DNA of 32,243 nucleotides from Myxococcota bacterium (GTDB lineage: Bacteria; Myxococcota; Kuafuiibacteriia; Kuafuiibacteriales; Kuafuiibacteriaceae). The stretch's first letter is position 1; each line of letters opens with the position of its first letter. Positions 14,353 through 23,412 of this stretch are shown piece by piece. Under the pieces are notes generated by a model. It saw only the letters and a program-made list of their open reading frames with translations, was not told the origin of the DNA and ran no database searches. The stretch covers positions 1 to 32,243 of the forward strand of contig JANQQN010000094.1 in assembly GCA_028289325.1 (NCBI GenBank). The letters run 5' to 3'. The translations under genes were made by a program, and so were the position numbers.

Positions 14353-15372
14353 ATGCAGACCTGGCGGATGGACACGCATCTCCTACCGGAGTTCATCGAT
14401 ACACTGCGAGCGTGGGGCACCGTCTGGTCCCCGGTGGAGCGGCGCCCGGGTGTCTTTGCCCTGGAGGCGATCGACGACGTCTCGATGGCTCGACCCGAAG
14501 CGCTGCGGACGGTGATTCCGTTCAAGAAGCTGCTACTCAAACCCCGATTCGTCATGATGACCCGCGACCGGGCCGGAGGTGCTCGCGAGTCCGACGACGG
14601 CGATACGGGACATAATGTCTTCTTTGGCGCGCATCCGTGCGACATCCATGCCCTGCGCATCCTCGATCTGCTGTATCTCAGCGACTTCGTTGACCCCTAC
14701 TACAAGCGTAATCGGGAGAGACTGACCATCATCGGCTACGGCTGTTGGCCGGACGACAAGTGTTTCTGTCAGTCGATGAACGTGTCGACAGCGGACCGGG
14801 ACTTCGACCTGTTCCTCACTCCGCTGGACGGTCGGTTCATGATCACCGTCAACTCGTCGCGCGGGGACGACATCGTTCGATCGAATACGAGTTTGTTTCA
14901 ACGAGGTGTCCACCAGGATACGCGCGACTATGTGAAACGGCTCCATGACCGTGCGAAGTCATTCAAGCTGGAACTAGACATAACGGACCTGCCCTACATT
15001 CTGGAGCTCAAGAAGGACGACCCGGTCTGGGACGAGCTGGGAAAGAAGTGCTTGTGCTGCGGCTCGTGCTCCATGGTGTGTCCGACATGCTCGTGCTTCA
15101 ACGTGCACGATGAGATCCGGGGCGAAGGGCGCGCGGCCAGGCTTCGTACCTGGGATGCGTGTCTCTTCAAGGACTATGTGACTGTGGCGGGCGGTCACAA
15201 CTTCCGTTCCGATCGCGCGGATCGGGTGCGTAATCGGTACTATCATAAGCAAGAGGCATTCGTCCGAGAGTTCGGGATGCCTTCGTGCGTGGGGTGCGGT
15301 CGCTGCATCGAGAACTGCCCCACGGGGATCAATGTGGTCGAGGTCTTTCGGCATGTGAGAGGTGAGCTATGA
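14353..15372 (+). CDS. hyhB: Group 3b [NiFe] hydrogenase beta subunit (iron-sulfur protein)
   Basis: This 339-aa protein is the electron-transfer subunit of the bidirectional NADP-linked hydrogenase (sulfhydrogenase). It is related to subunit A of anaerobic sulfite reductase. Two ferredoxin-type Cys clusters are visible: CLCCGSCSMVCPTCSC (about residues 234-249) and CVGCGRCIENCPTG near the C-terminus. Each should bind a [4Fe-4S] cluster. FFGAHPCDIHAL and YGCWPDDKCFC are family motifs. The ATG at 14353 is preferred because AAAGGA lies upstream, and an open frame reaching back to 14191 has no support. The stop overlaps the next gene as ATGA. Confidence 0.93.
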   Translation: MQTWRMDTHLLPEFIDTLRAWGTVWSPVERRPGVFALEAIDDVSMARPEALRTVIPFKKLLLKPRFVMMTRDRAGGARESDDGDTGHNVFFGAHPCDIHALRILDLLYLSDFVDPYYKRNRERLTIIGYGCWPDDKCFCQSMNVSTADRDFDLFLTPLDGRFMITVNSSRGDDIVRSNTSLFQRGVHQDTRDYVKRLHDRAKSFKLELDITDLPYILELKKDDPVWDELGKKCLCCGSCSMVCPTCSCFNVHDEIRGEGRAARLRTWDACLFKDYVTVAGGHNFRSDRADRVRNRYYHKQEAFVREFGMPSCVGCGRCIENCPTGINVVEVFRHVRGEL

Positions 15373-16277
15373 CCTCGTCAATCGATGTTCCGCGACCAGC
15401 GCCCGTACGCAGTGGCGCGCTCCGGGAGGCGGCTACCGGGTCGAATCCTTATCTGCCCGCCACCGCTCGGATCATGCGAGTCGGCCACCTGATACAGGAC
15501 GTGCGATTGTACGACCTGCGCTTTCATGATCCAGCGTTGGCCGATCGATTCACGTATCGTCCGGGGCAGTTCGTCGAACTGTCGATTCTTGGCGTTGGCG
15601 AAGGTCCGTTCTCTTTGCCTTCGTCTCCCACCCGTCGGGGGATGTTCCAGCTCGGAATTCGGCGGGCCGGGAAGCTGACGACCTACCTTTTTGACCACGT
15701 CAGCGAGGGGGATGAGGTCGGCATTCGAGGGCCCTTTGGAAACGGGTTTCCCGTCGAGAGATTCGTCGGTCAAGATATCCTCCTGTCGGCGGGCGGCCTA
15801 GGTATGGTTCCGCTGCGCGGGCTTCTGCAGTACTTGATCGATCTTCGCCCCCACTTCGGACGGGTGATCTTGCTGTACGGCTGCAAGAACCCTGACTCCG
15901 TGCTGTTTCGGGAAGAGCTCCTCGGGGTGCAGCGGCGGGGGGATGCCGAAATCCACCTCACCGTAGACGGTACCGAGCAGAAGCCCTGGACGGGAAACGT
16001 CGGAGTGGTCACCGACTTGCTCGAGGAGATCGAAGTCGATGTGAACCGGACGCTGGCCGTCGCTTGTGGTCCACCGGTATTCTATAAGTTCATGGTCGAG
16101 AAGTTGACCACCATGGGGTTCGCCAAGGATCGGATCCTTCTCAGCCTAGAGCGTCGTATGGAATGCGGGATTGGCAAGTGCGGCCACTGCGCCGTGGGGT
16201 ACACCTTCACTTGTCTGCACGGTCCGGTGTTCACGCTATGGGATGCGCTCAACCTTCCGGAGCTCATCTACGAGTAG
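15369..16277 (+). CDS. hyhG: Group 3b [NiFe] hydrogenase gamma subunit (FAD/NAD(P)H diaphorase)
   Basis: This 302-aa flavoprotein subunit exchanges electrons with NAD(P)H. The ferredoxin-reductase-type FAD domain contains YRPGQFVELSI and EGPFSLPSS. The nucleotide domain contains SAGGLGMVPLRGLLQ and VACGPPVFYKFM. The C-terminal Cys set ECGIGKCGHCAVG...TCLHGPVF binds a [2Fe-2S] cluster, as in dihydroorotate dehydrogenase electron-transfer and sulfhydrogenase gamma subunits. It overlaps the beta gene by 4 bp and is followed after 11 bp by the small subunit gene. Confidence 0.94.
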   Translation: MTSSIDVPRPAPVRSGALREAATGSNPYLPATARIMRVGHLIQDVRLYDLRFHDPALADRFTYRPGQFVELSILGVGEGPFSLPSSPTRRGMFQLGIRRAGKLTTYLFDHVSEGDEVGIRGPFGNGFPVERFVGQDILLSAGGLGMVPLRGLLQYLIDLRPHFGRVILLYGCKNPDSVLFREELLGVQRRGDAEIHLTVDGTEQKPWTGNVGVVTDLLEEIEVDVNRTLAVACGPPVFYKFMVEKLTTMGFAKDRILLSLERRMECGIGKCGHCAVGYTFTCLHGPVFTLWDALNLPELIYE

Positions 16278-16288
16278 GGGAGGATGCA

Positions 16289-17089
16289 ATGGGTAGACAC
16301 AAAAAGCCGAAGGTCGGGATCTTTGGACTCACGGGGTGTGCGGGCGACCAGCTGCAGATCTTGAATTGTGAGGACGAGCTCCTTGAGCTCGCGACCAAGG
16401 TTGATTTTGTCGACTGGGTCATGGTGCGCAGCGACAATGACTTCAACTGCCGCCTCGACTACGCCTTCGTCGAGGGTGTTGTCGCAACCGAGGGAGATCT
16501 TGAGCGGCTGCGCAAGATTCGCGCTCGCAGCCGCACGATGATCGCGATCGGGACGTGTGCGGTCTGGGGTGGCCTGCCAACGATGAAGAACAACCTGCAA
16601 CCCGAGGTCCTCCAGCGTGAAGTATACGCGCGCGCCGGCGGGGAGTTCTTGGATACGGTAGAAGCCCGTCCCGCGACTAGTTTCGCCGACTTCGACTTTT
16701 CGATTCCCGGATGTCCCATCGAGCGTAGCGAGTTCTTGGCCACCATTCGTGCTCTGCTCGAAGGCACCCTCCCGGAGCTGCCGGCGATCCCCGTGTGTTG
16801 GGAGTGCAAGACTCGCGAGAACGTGTGCCGTGTCGTGTATTACGACGAGGTCTGCTGTGGGGCCATGACCCAAGGGGGCTGTGGCGCGCGCTGCCCGAGC
16901 CACGGCGTTCCCTGCGCTGGATGTCGGGGTCCGATCGAAGAGCCCAACTACGACGCCAACATTACGATGTTCGCGGGCCGTCGTATCTCTTGGAAGGACA
17001 TCGCGCGCAAGATGTCCGACTTCTCGGCGCCGGTGTGGATGACGCTCGGACTGGAGCAGGAGGTAGACCGTGAACACGACGACGACTAG
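16289..17089 (+). CDS. hyhS: Group 3b [NiFe] hydrogenase small (delta) subunit
   Basis: This 266-aa subunit carries the iron-sulfur relay next to the active site. It starts with KVGIFGLTGCAGDQLQ, the group 3 version of the CxGC cluster motif. It also has GTCAVWGGLPT and IPGCPIERSEFL, then a Cys-rich C-terminal half (CWECKTRENVC, CCGAMTQGGCGARC, CAGC) that should hold two more clusters. There is no Tat signal peptide, so the enzyme is cytoplasmic, consistent with group 3b. GGGAGG lies upstream of the ATG at 16289. The end overlaps the large-subunit gene by 20 bp. Confidence 0.95.
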   Translation: MGRHKKPKVGIFGLTGCAGDQLQILNCEDELLELATKVDFVDWVMVRSDNDFNCRLDYAFVEGVVATEGDLERLRKIRARSRTMIAIGTCAVWGGLPTMKNNLQPEVLQREVYARAGGEFLDTVEARPATSFADFDFSIPGCPIERSEFLATIRALLEGTLPELPAIPVCWECKTRENVCRVVYYDEVCCGAMTQGGCGARCPSHGVPCAGCRGPIEEPNYDANITMFAGRRISWKDIARKMSDFSAPVWMTLGLEQEVDREHDDD

Positions 17090-18392
17090 GACGCTGAGCG
17101 TTTCAAATCTTGGCCGGGTCGAAGGACACGGTGGCATCTTCGTGAAGGTCGTGGGCAACGAGGTTCGGGACGTGAACCTCGAAGTGCACGAGGGCAGTCG
17201 ATTCTACGAGGCTCTGCTCGTGGGCAAACACTTCATGTCGGTGCAGGGAATCATCACTCGTGTCTGCGCGATCTGTTCCGGCAGCCACACGGCAGCGGCG
17301 CTGAATGCGCTGGAGGATGCCCTGGGGGTCCAGCAGTCCGAGCGGGTCCGCGCCCTGCGCGGCATGTTGATTCTCGGTGCGACCATCGAGAGCCATGCAT
17401 TGCATGTCTTCGCCCTTGCGTTGCCCGACTACTTCGATGCCGATTCGGTGATCGCTTTGGCCGAAAAGCATCCCGACACCGTCAAGTTCGCGCTGAAGCT
17501 CAAGCAGCTCGGCAATCGAGTTCAGCAACTGGTCGGCGGCCGAGCCGTCCACCCGATCAATACCCTGGTCGGCGGCTTCGGAAAGCTGCCCTCCCACCGA
17601 GAGCTCGAATCGCTCCGTGACGAGCTACGCTCGTTCGTCGATCCACTGATGAACTTCGTCGAGGTGGCAAGGACGATCGAAGTGCCGACCTATGCCGCTC
17701 AACCAACGACGTACATGGCCCTGCGTCCGTACATCGACGCATATCGATTCCTTGGCCGCTCGATATGCATCTCAAACGGTGAGGAGCATCCATTGTCGGC
17801 GTATCGAGACGTCGTGCGGGAGTTCTCCGTCGAGCATTCCCACGCCAAGCATTCGGCGATGCCGTCCGGAGATTCTTACATGGTAGGCGCGCTGGCGCGA
17901 CTGAAGCTATGGAGCGACCTCATGACTGGGCGAGGCCGTGAAGCCTTCGAGATGCTCTTTCCCCTGGGCGTTTCGGACAACGTCCTGCTCAATACCTGGG
18001 CGCAGCTGGTTGAGCTCGTCCACTGCTTGGAGAGATGCACGACCGTCTGCGACGAGCTCCTCGGTATGGCCGAGGTGGAGCAAGAGATGGCCGAGTTCGA
18101 GACTCGGGCTGGGTGTGGCATCAGCGCAATCGAGGTACCACGTGGGACGCTATTCCATGAGTACGAGCTCGATGATCAGGGCATCGTGGTGAGCGCAAAT
18201 GTGGTTACACCGACGTCGCAGAACCTCGCCAACGTCGAGCGGGACATGCGTGCAGCGATGCAGAACCTCCTGCTTAGCGAGCCGCCCCTCGACGACGGGG
18301 TCTTGCGGAAGGATCTCGCGATGGTCACGCGCGCGTACGATCCATGTATCTCGTGCTCGGTGCACCTCGTCCGGCTGCCGGAGGACCCATGA
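17070..18392 (+). CDS. hyhL: Group 3b [NiFe] hydrogenase large (alpha) subunit
   Basis: This 440-aa catalytic subunit binds the Ni-Fe(CN)2CO centre through two Cys pairs: RVCAICSGSHTAAA (Cys66, Cys69) and DPCISCSVH (Cys426, Cys429). The DPCxxCxxH motif is followed by an 8-residue tail LVRLPEDP, the peptide that the maturation protease removes after His432. The reaction is reversible: H2 + NADP+ gives NADPH + H+. The GTG at 17070 has AGGAGG upstream, inside the small-subunit gene. No hypABCDEF genes are in the window, so cofactor assembly must be encoded elsewhere. Confidence 0.97.
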   Translation: MNTTTTRTLSVSNLGRVEGHGGIFVKVVGNEVRDVNLEVHEGSRFYEALLVGKHFMSVQGIITRVCAICSGSHTAAALNALEDALGVQQSERVRALRGMLILGATIESHALHVFALALPDYFDADSVIALAEKHPDTVKFALKLKQLGNRVQQLVGGRAVHPINTLVGGFGKLPSHRELESLRDELRSFVDPLMNFVEVARTIEVPTYAAQPTTYMALRPYIDAYRFLGRSICISNGEEHPLSAYRDVVREFSVEHSHAKHSAMPSGDSYMVGALARLKLWSDLMTGRGREAFEMLFPLGVSDNVLLNTWAQLVELVHCLERCTTVCDELLGMAEVEQEMAEFETRAGCGISAIEVPRGTLFHEYELDDQGIVVSANVVTPTSQNLANVERDMRAAMQNLLLSEPPLDDGVLRKDLAMVTRAYDPCISCSVHLVRLPEDP

Positions 18393-18868
18393 CCGGGCGT
18401 CTCCTCATCGTCGGTTATGGCAATCCGCTCATGGGGGATGACGGCGCAGGTCCTACGGTCGCGTCTAGGTTGTGCGCCGCCGGCGTTCCTGACGGCGTCC
18501 GGGTGGAGAAGGGTGAGACCGATTCACTCACCCTTCGTGACTACTGGCAAGGGGAGCCGGAGATCTGGCTCGTCGACGCGCTGTGGTCGAGTCAGCCGCC
18601 GGGAAGCGTCTGCGACGTTGGTCACGAAGAGCTATTGTCGATACCGCAACGACACGTCACCGCCCATCAACTCAGTTTGCCAGAGAGTCTTCACTGGCTG
18701 CAGCTCGTGTATCCGGAGATGGCGAAGATTCGTTTTCGGCTGTGGGGTATAACGGCGGCGAGGGTAGAGCTCGGCCGTGGCCTCTCCCGGGAGGTTTCGT
18801 TAGGCGTTGATGTCGCGGTCGACTGCATCATGCAGGCGGCCATGGCGAGGTCGCCCCAACGCGTTTGA
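18389..18868 (+). CDS. Hydrogenase maturation endopeptidase (HybD/HycI type)
   Basis: This 159-aa protease processes the C-terminus of the large subunit after nickel insertion. It begins LLIVGYGNPLMGDDGAGP, the family signature, whose acidic residue helps bind nickel. The second acidic ligand is expected in WLVDALWSS, and His in the TAHQLSLPESL region. Its start overlaps the large-subunit stop as ATGA, so protease and substrate are co-translated. It ends the hydrogenase operon. Confidence 0.92.
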   Translation: MTGRLLIVGYGNPLMGDDGAGPTVASRLCAAGVPDGVRVEKGETDSLTLRDYWQGEPEIWLVDALWSSQPPGSVCDVGHEELLSIPQRHVTAHQLSLPESLHWLQLVYPEMAKIRFRLWGITAARVELGRGLSREVSLGVDVAVDCIMQAAMARSPQRV

Positions 18869-18950
18869 TGCTAGACGCAGCGACCGCTTGGCAGATGAGG
18901 CTCTGGCCGCGCCGCTCGATGCTTCGTTCCGATCTAGTTGGGGGGCCGAA

Positions 18951-19145
18951 TCAGGAGAACGATTTTGTCGCTCTCGCGGCGGCGATGACGCGGTTTCGCC
19001 GCTTCCGAGACAGGTCGATGACGATCCGACGAATCTCGGCCGCCAACTCCTCGTCCGTCCATCGATCGACCTCGATCGACCGATCCGTCGGCGTAGAAGT
19101 GGTGACGTGCTGTGGGTTGTCGATGCGTTGCTTCTCCTTTTGCAT
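18951..19145 (-). CDS. Small charged hypothetical protein (64 aa)
   Basis: This predicted 64-aa soluble protein is rich in Arg, Lys, Glu and Asp. Its central part, DRWTDEELAAEIRRIVIDLS, looks like an amphipathic helix, and its C-terminal region is basic. GGAGGT lies about 7 nt before the ATG at 19145, which favours this strand over the opposing frame. I do not recognise it. Two TTGGT/ACCAA palindromes lie 84-117 bp upstream and could control it. A small regulator or antitoxin-like protein is possible but unproven. Confidence 0.5.
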   Translation of the reverse strand: MQKEKQRIDNPQHVTTSTPTDRSIEVDRWTDEELAAEIRRIVIDLSRKRRNRVIAAARATKSFS

Positions 19146-19228
19146 ACCTGTGACCTCCGGCTTCTGTAAGCCCGATTGCGGCGCCGCCTCTGGCCGATCG
19201 AGCGCTTCGATGACCGACGTCAGTCACA

Positions 19229-19262
19229 TTGGTTATACCAAAGTCTGTTGGTTTTGACCAAC
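19229..19262. promoter_or_regulatory. Two adjacent TTGGT/ACCAA palindromes
   Basis: TTGGT-TAT-ACCAA (19229-19241) and GTTGGT-TTTG-ACCAAC (19247-19262) lie 5 bp apart. Paired palindromes with the same half-site look like a double operator. The half-site also occurs in the long palindrome before the antitoxin gene at 31772-31809. Confidence 0.5.
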
Positions 19263-19652
19263 GAAAACGGCGTCCGCGTAGCGATCGGGACGCCGAATAG
19301 CAAGTTCTCCTGCGTCAGATCGTCGCACCCAAACTCGGCCGCATCCGTACTACGCACCTCGGCTACAGGCTTGGCAGTGTCGATTCATCGCCGCGCGGCG
19401 GGTGGCCTATGAAGCGGGCGCTACCTTGCTACTTCCGTTGGTATTCCAGTCTATTGTCGTCCTATCTCTCCGAATACCCGGCTAGCCTCGTTACATCGCC
19501 ATTCCTATACCGTGGCTTTCCGCCATGAGTGATCCGACCACCGCCGGCCGCGTTGATGGGTGGCGGCTATCCCCATCTTCGAGAGATCGGCGGCGTGGTC
19601 TCGGGAGGCCGCGACAGTACACCACGTATCCTGCGAGCCGAGGAGGCGTTTG
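19263..19652. other. Non-coding stretch upstream of glgP
   Basis: About 390 bp with no frame I can support on either strand. It probably holds the glgP promoter. I saw no clear -35/-10 pair, repeat or RNA gene. Confidence 0.35.
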
Positions 19653-19778
19653 ATGGATACAGTCGGGCTCCGAGTTCGTCGGCAGGCGCTGCCTGCGCTG
19701 ATCTCGATCGACTTCGACGTGTCCCCCGGGCGTGTCGCTTTGCCAGGGTCTTGTTCTGATTCGCGTTCCGCAGTGTAA
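19653..19778 (+). CDS. Possible 41-aa leader ORF coupled to glgP
   Basis: An ATG at 19653 follows an excellent GAGGAGG ribosome site by about 6 nt and opens a 41-codon frame (MDTVGLRVRRQALPALIS...). Its TAA stop overlaps the glgP ATG as TAATG. glgP itself has no visible Shine-Dalgarno sequence, so ribosomes ending here could reinitiate on glgP. The peptide has no recognisable domain. It may be a real small protein, a translational control device, or a chance frame. Confidence 0.4.
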   Translation: MDTVGLRVRRQALPALISIDFDVSPGRVALPGSCSDSRSAV

Positions 19779-22282
19779 TGTCGACTATGACGAGGCCTTC
19801 GTTCGAACTCGCTGACATTCCTGATGACGTTCGCACCGGGCGCTCCGCTGACGCCATCCGGCGGGCGTTTCGCGACAATCTCTTTTATATCCAGGCGAAG
19901 TTCCCAGAGGTTGCGACCCGCAACGATGCGTACATGGCGTTGGCCTTCACCGTCCGCGATCGTCTCCTCGACCGCTGGGTTCGCTCCGGTCGGACGTACT
20001 ACGAACAGCAGTCGCGGACGGTGAGCTACCTCTCGGCGGAGTTCCTCCTCGGTCCTCACATGGGTAATAATCTCATCAACCTGGGGCTCTACGAGACGAC
20101 CAAGGAGGCCATGGCTGGCCTCGATATCGACTTGGATCGACTCCTCGAGCAGGAAGAAGAACCAGGACTCGGCAACGGTGGCCTAGGTCGGCTCGCTGCT
20201 TGCTACCTGGAGTCGATGGCGACGCTCGAGATTCCGAGCATCGGCTACGGCATTCGCTACGAGTTCGGGATCTTCGACCAAGCGATTCGAGACGGATGGC
20301 AGGTCGAGCGTACCGACACGTGGCTGCGGCTCGGGAATCCGTGGGAGATCGCACGGCCGGAAATCACGTTCCCTGTCAAACTTGGTGGCCACGTCGAACG
20401 GCACATAGACTCCGATGGACGGTACCATGTGCGCTGGATTGCGTCCCGCGAACTGCAGGGCGTCGCCTACGACACGCCGATCCTTGGCTACCAGGTCGGT
20501 ACCTGCAACTTGCTGCGGCTATGGAAAGCCCAGGCGTTCTCCCGGTTCGACTTTCAAGCATTCAACACCGGCGACTACTATGGCGCGGTTGAGGATCAGG
20601 TTGTTTCCGAGAACATCTCAAAAGTGCTGTATCCGAATGACGAACAGCTCGGCGGCAAGCGGCTACGCCTCGAACAGCAGTTCTTTTTCGTCACATGTTC
20701 GCTGCAGGATATGATTCGGATCTCTTTGCAGCGTTCCGATGACCTGGACGACTTTTCGAGCAAGTGGGTGGTTCAGCTCAATGATACGCATCCCGCGATA
20801 GCGGTCGCCGAGCTCATGCGCTTGCTGATCGACGAGCACGGCTACGACTGGGATCGAGCTTGGAACGTCACGACGAAGACCATGGCGTACACGAACCACA
20901 CACTGTTGCCAGAGGCGCTCGAGACGTGGTCGCTCGGGCTCTTCGAGGCTGTGCTGCCGCGGCATCTCGAGATCGTCTACGAGATCAATCAGCGCTTCTT
21001 GGAAGAGGTCCGTCGACGCTTTCCTGGTGATGAGCCACGGGCCCGCCGGATGTCGATCATCGGCGAGGAAAATGGGCGCCACGTTCGAATGGCCAACCTG
21101 GCCTGTGTTGGCTCATTCGCGATCAATGGGGTTGCCGCCCTGCATACGGAGCTCCTGAAGAGCGATGTTCTGCACGACTTCTATACGCTGTGGCCTGGTA
21201 AATTTAGCAACAAGACTAACGGTGTTACGCCAAGACGCTTCGTCGCGTTGAGCAATCCTAAGCTGACGAAGCTCGTCACCAGCAAGATCGGCGACCACTG
21301 GGTCCGAGATTTCACCCGAATACGAGAGATCGAGTCGTTGGCGGACGATCCGGGCTTCCGTGACGCTTGGCACAAGGTCAAGAACGCTAACAAGCTTCAT
21401 CTGGCCGAGATCATCGAAACGCAGGCGGGAGTGCGGACGGATCCGACAAGCATGTTTGACGTTCAGGTCAAGCGCATTCACGAATACAAGCGCCAGCATC
21501 TCAACGTGTTGCACGCTGTCGCTCTGTACGAGCGGCTGAAGAACGAGACGAGCTATGATCCTCCCCCGCGAACGATCATCTTTGCTGGCAAAGCGGCGCC
21601 GGCCTACTTCATGGCGAAGCTGATCATCAAGCTGATTCACTCTGTGAGCGAGGTGATCAATAACGACTCCGATATCCAAGGCCGGCTGAAGGTAGCCTTC
21701 ATCCCTGACTACAGCGTGAAGGTCGCCCAACATATTTATCCCGCTGCTGACCTAAGCGAACAGATCTCCACCGCGGGGAAGGAGGCTTCGGGTACGGGGA
21801 ACATGAAGTTCTCGATGAACGGAGCCCTGACTATCGGAACGCTCGATGGCGCCAATGTTGAAATCCGCGAGGAAGTTGGGGCAGAGAATTTCTTCCTCTT
21901 CGGACTTACGACGGACGGGGTTCGTCAACTGAAGAGTGCTGGGTACCGTCCTCATGGATACTACGAGTCCAATGGCCTCCTGAAGGCCGCGATCGATCGC
22001 ATCAGCTCCGGCGGCTTTTCCGGGGGCGATCGAGATCTCTTTCGTCCATTGGTCGAGAATCTCCTCCATCACGACCCGTACTTGGTCTTGGCCGACTTCC
22101 AGGCGTATGCCGAGTGCCAGGAGGCGGTGAGCACCGCGTGGCAGGATGGCGAACACTGGACGCGGATGTCGATTCTCAACTCAGCACGCGTTGGCAAGTT
22201 CTCGTCGGACCGGTCGATCCGCGACTACTGTCGAGACATCTGGAAGATACAACCGGTGCCCATCCCTGGTATCGACGCCTAA
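19778..22282 (+). CDS. glgP: Glycogen/starch/alpha-glucan phosphorylase
   Basis: This 834-aa PLP enzyme releases glucose-1-phosphate from glycogen. Family signatures span the whole length: SYLSAEFLLG, EEEPGLGNGGLGRLAACYLES, VQLNDTHPAIAVAELMR, NKTNGVTPRR and DVQVKRIHEYKRQHLN. The PLP site is EASGTGNMKFSMNGA, with Lys677 forming the Schiff base. Length and motif order match typical bacterial GlgP. The ATG at 19778 overlaps the stop of the small upstream frame; a second ATG at 19787 is possible. It stands alone between the hydrogenase region and the exchanger operon. A role in carbon-reserve use under energy limitation is likely. Confidence 0.97.
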   Translation: MSTMTRPSFELADIPDDVRTGRSADAIRRAFRDNLFYIQAKFPEVATRNDAYMALAFTVRDRLLDRWVRSGRTYYEQQSRTVSYLSAEFLLGPHMGNNLINLGLYETTKEAMAGLDIDLDRLLEQEEEPGLGNGGLGRLAACYLESMATLEIPSIGYGIRYEFGIFDQAIRDGWQVERTDTWLRLGNPWEIARPEITFPVKLGGHVERHIDSDGRYHVRWIASRELQGVAYDTPILGYQVGTCNLLRLWKAQAFSRFDFQAFNTGDYYGAVEDQVVSENISKVLYPNDEQLGGKRLRLEQQFFFVTCSLQDMIRISLQRSDDLDDFSSKWVVQLNDTHPAIAVAELMRLLIDEHGYDWDRAWNVTTKTMAYTNHTLLPEALETWSLGLFEAVLPRHLEIVYEINQRFLEEVRRRFPGDEPRARRMSIIGEENGRHVRMANLACVGSFAINGVAALHTELLKSDVLHDFYTLWPGKFSNKTNGVTPRRFVALSNPKLTKLVTSKIGDHWVRDFTRIREIESLADDPGFRDAWHKVKNANKLHLAEIIETQAGVRTDPTSMFDVQVKRIHEYKRQHLNVLHAVALYERLKNETSYDPPPRTIIFAGKAAPAYFMAKLIIKLIHSVSEVINNDSDIQGRLKVAFIPDYSVKVAQHIYPAADLSEQISTAGKEASGTGNMKFSMNGALTIGTLDGANVEIREEVGAENFFLFGLTTDGVRQLKSAGYRPHGYYESNGLLKAAIDRISSGGFSGGDRDLFRPLVENLLHHDPYLVLADFQAYAECQEAVSTAWQDGEHWTRMSILNSARVGKFSSDRSIRDYCRDIWKIQPVPIPGIDA

Positions 22283-22324
22283 GCTATCCACGCGGGTCGG
22301 CGAATCCAGCACCAAGCGGCGAGA

Positions 22325-23392
22325 TCAGATATTCAACAGCACCGCGACCCCAGCTGCATACAGCGCCAACAGAGTGATACCCTCAAAGCCGATCCCCGTT
22401 CTCTGTCGAGCCACGAGCCCCACCGTAAGAACGGCGGTCATCAGGAGCATGAGCGCGACCAAGAACTGCGTTCCGACATCGACGGCGGCGTAAATGGGCC
22501 CGGTTTGGTAGGCCAGGTCGGCGACGAACAAGAATAGGACATCGAATGTATTGCCGCCCACAATATCTCCGACAGCGAGTGTGAGGGCCCCGATCCTTAC
22601 GGACGCGACAACCGTAACGAGCTCGGGCAGTGAAGTAATGACGCTCGTGACCAGACCCCCGACCACGCTGCCTCGGACGCCCGTTCCTTCGACCAACGAG
22701 AGTCCCGCTTGGCCGACGAAGAAACCGGTGCCGGCCACCACCCCCGCCATCCAGGCGAATTGCACCCACAGGCTGGTCAGAGAGACGTCGCTTTTTTCTC
22801 GGCTCGGGACGTCGACACGGGTCTCCCGAGTACGGCGCGGCCACCACATGGGCACCTCGTGACTTCGCCGGGTCAACACGAGCCCTCCGATGTATGTCAG
22901 AAGCAATAGCGGACTGACGACGTGAATCCCGAACACGGCGAGTTGGGGAACGATCATGCCGACGAAGGCCAACGCGCCCAGGGCGATCAGCACGAGCGCC
23001 TGAATCAGGTTCGGTACAGATGCGGCAGCGTGTTCGAGATTCGCCCGGCGATACGTCAGGTCAGCAAGAGCGAGGAACATCGTTTGGGCGGTGATGCCTC
23101 CGAGGGCATTGCTGACCGCGAACGACGCGTTGCCACCAACGGCGCCGATCACCGTGGTGATCAGGCCGGGCAAAGATGTCGTCGCGCCCAGCAATACGGC
23201 GCCCGCCACGGCTTCGCCCATCCCGGTCCGATCGGCAAGCGTATCCACAACGCGGGCGAATCGTATGCCCACGAACAGGAGAATGAGCGCCGAGCCGGTG
23301 AAGACACCGATGGACACCGGGAGTGACCAAGTCGGCAACATGGCTGCTGACACTAGCTGAATTCCATCCTTCTCTCGACGCGAGCTCGCCAT
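22325..23392 (-). CDS. Cation/Ca2+ exchanger-like membrane protein (CaCA superfamily)
   Basis: This 355-aa integral membrane protein has about ten hydrophobic segments. Two inverted alpha-repeats are visible: LLGATTSLPGLITTVIGAVGG...SNALGG in the first half and VTSVITSLPELVTVVASVRIG...GDIVGGNTFDVL in the second. This is the Na+/Ca2+ exchanger fold. The first repeat has SLPGL where classical exchangers carry an acidic SxPE, so ion selectivity may differ. It follows carbamate kinase by 20 bp on the same strand and is probably the last gene of that operon. Start at 23392; the Met at 23341 is an alternative. Confidence 0.85.
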   Translation of the reverse strand: MASSRREKDGIQLVSAAMLPTWSLPVSIGVFTGSALILLFVGIRFARVVDTLADRTGMGEAVAGAVLLGATTSLPGLITTVIGAVGGNASFAVSNALGGITAQTMFLALADLTYRRANLEHAAASVPNLIQALVLIALGALAFVGMIVPQLAVFGIHVVSPLLLLTYIGGLVLTRRSHEVPMWWPRRTRETRVDVPSREKSDVSLTSLWVQFAWMAGVVAGTGFFVGQAGLSLVEGTGVRGSVVGGLVTSVITSLPELVTVVASVRIGALTLAVGDIVGGNTFDVLFLFVADLAYQTGPIYAAVDVGTQFLVALMLLMTAVLTVGLVARQRTGIGFEGITLLALYAAGVAVLLNI

Positions 23393-23412
23393 CCTTCGCC
23401 CATTGAATGGGG

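Noticed and set aside
18865..19257. 130-codon plus-strand frame after the hydrogenase protease
   Set aside because: The opposite-strand 64-aa frame has a clear ribosome site and more natural composition.
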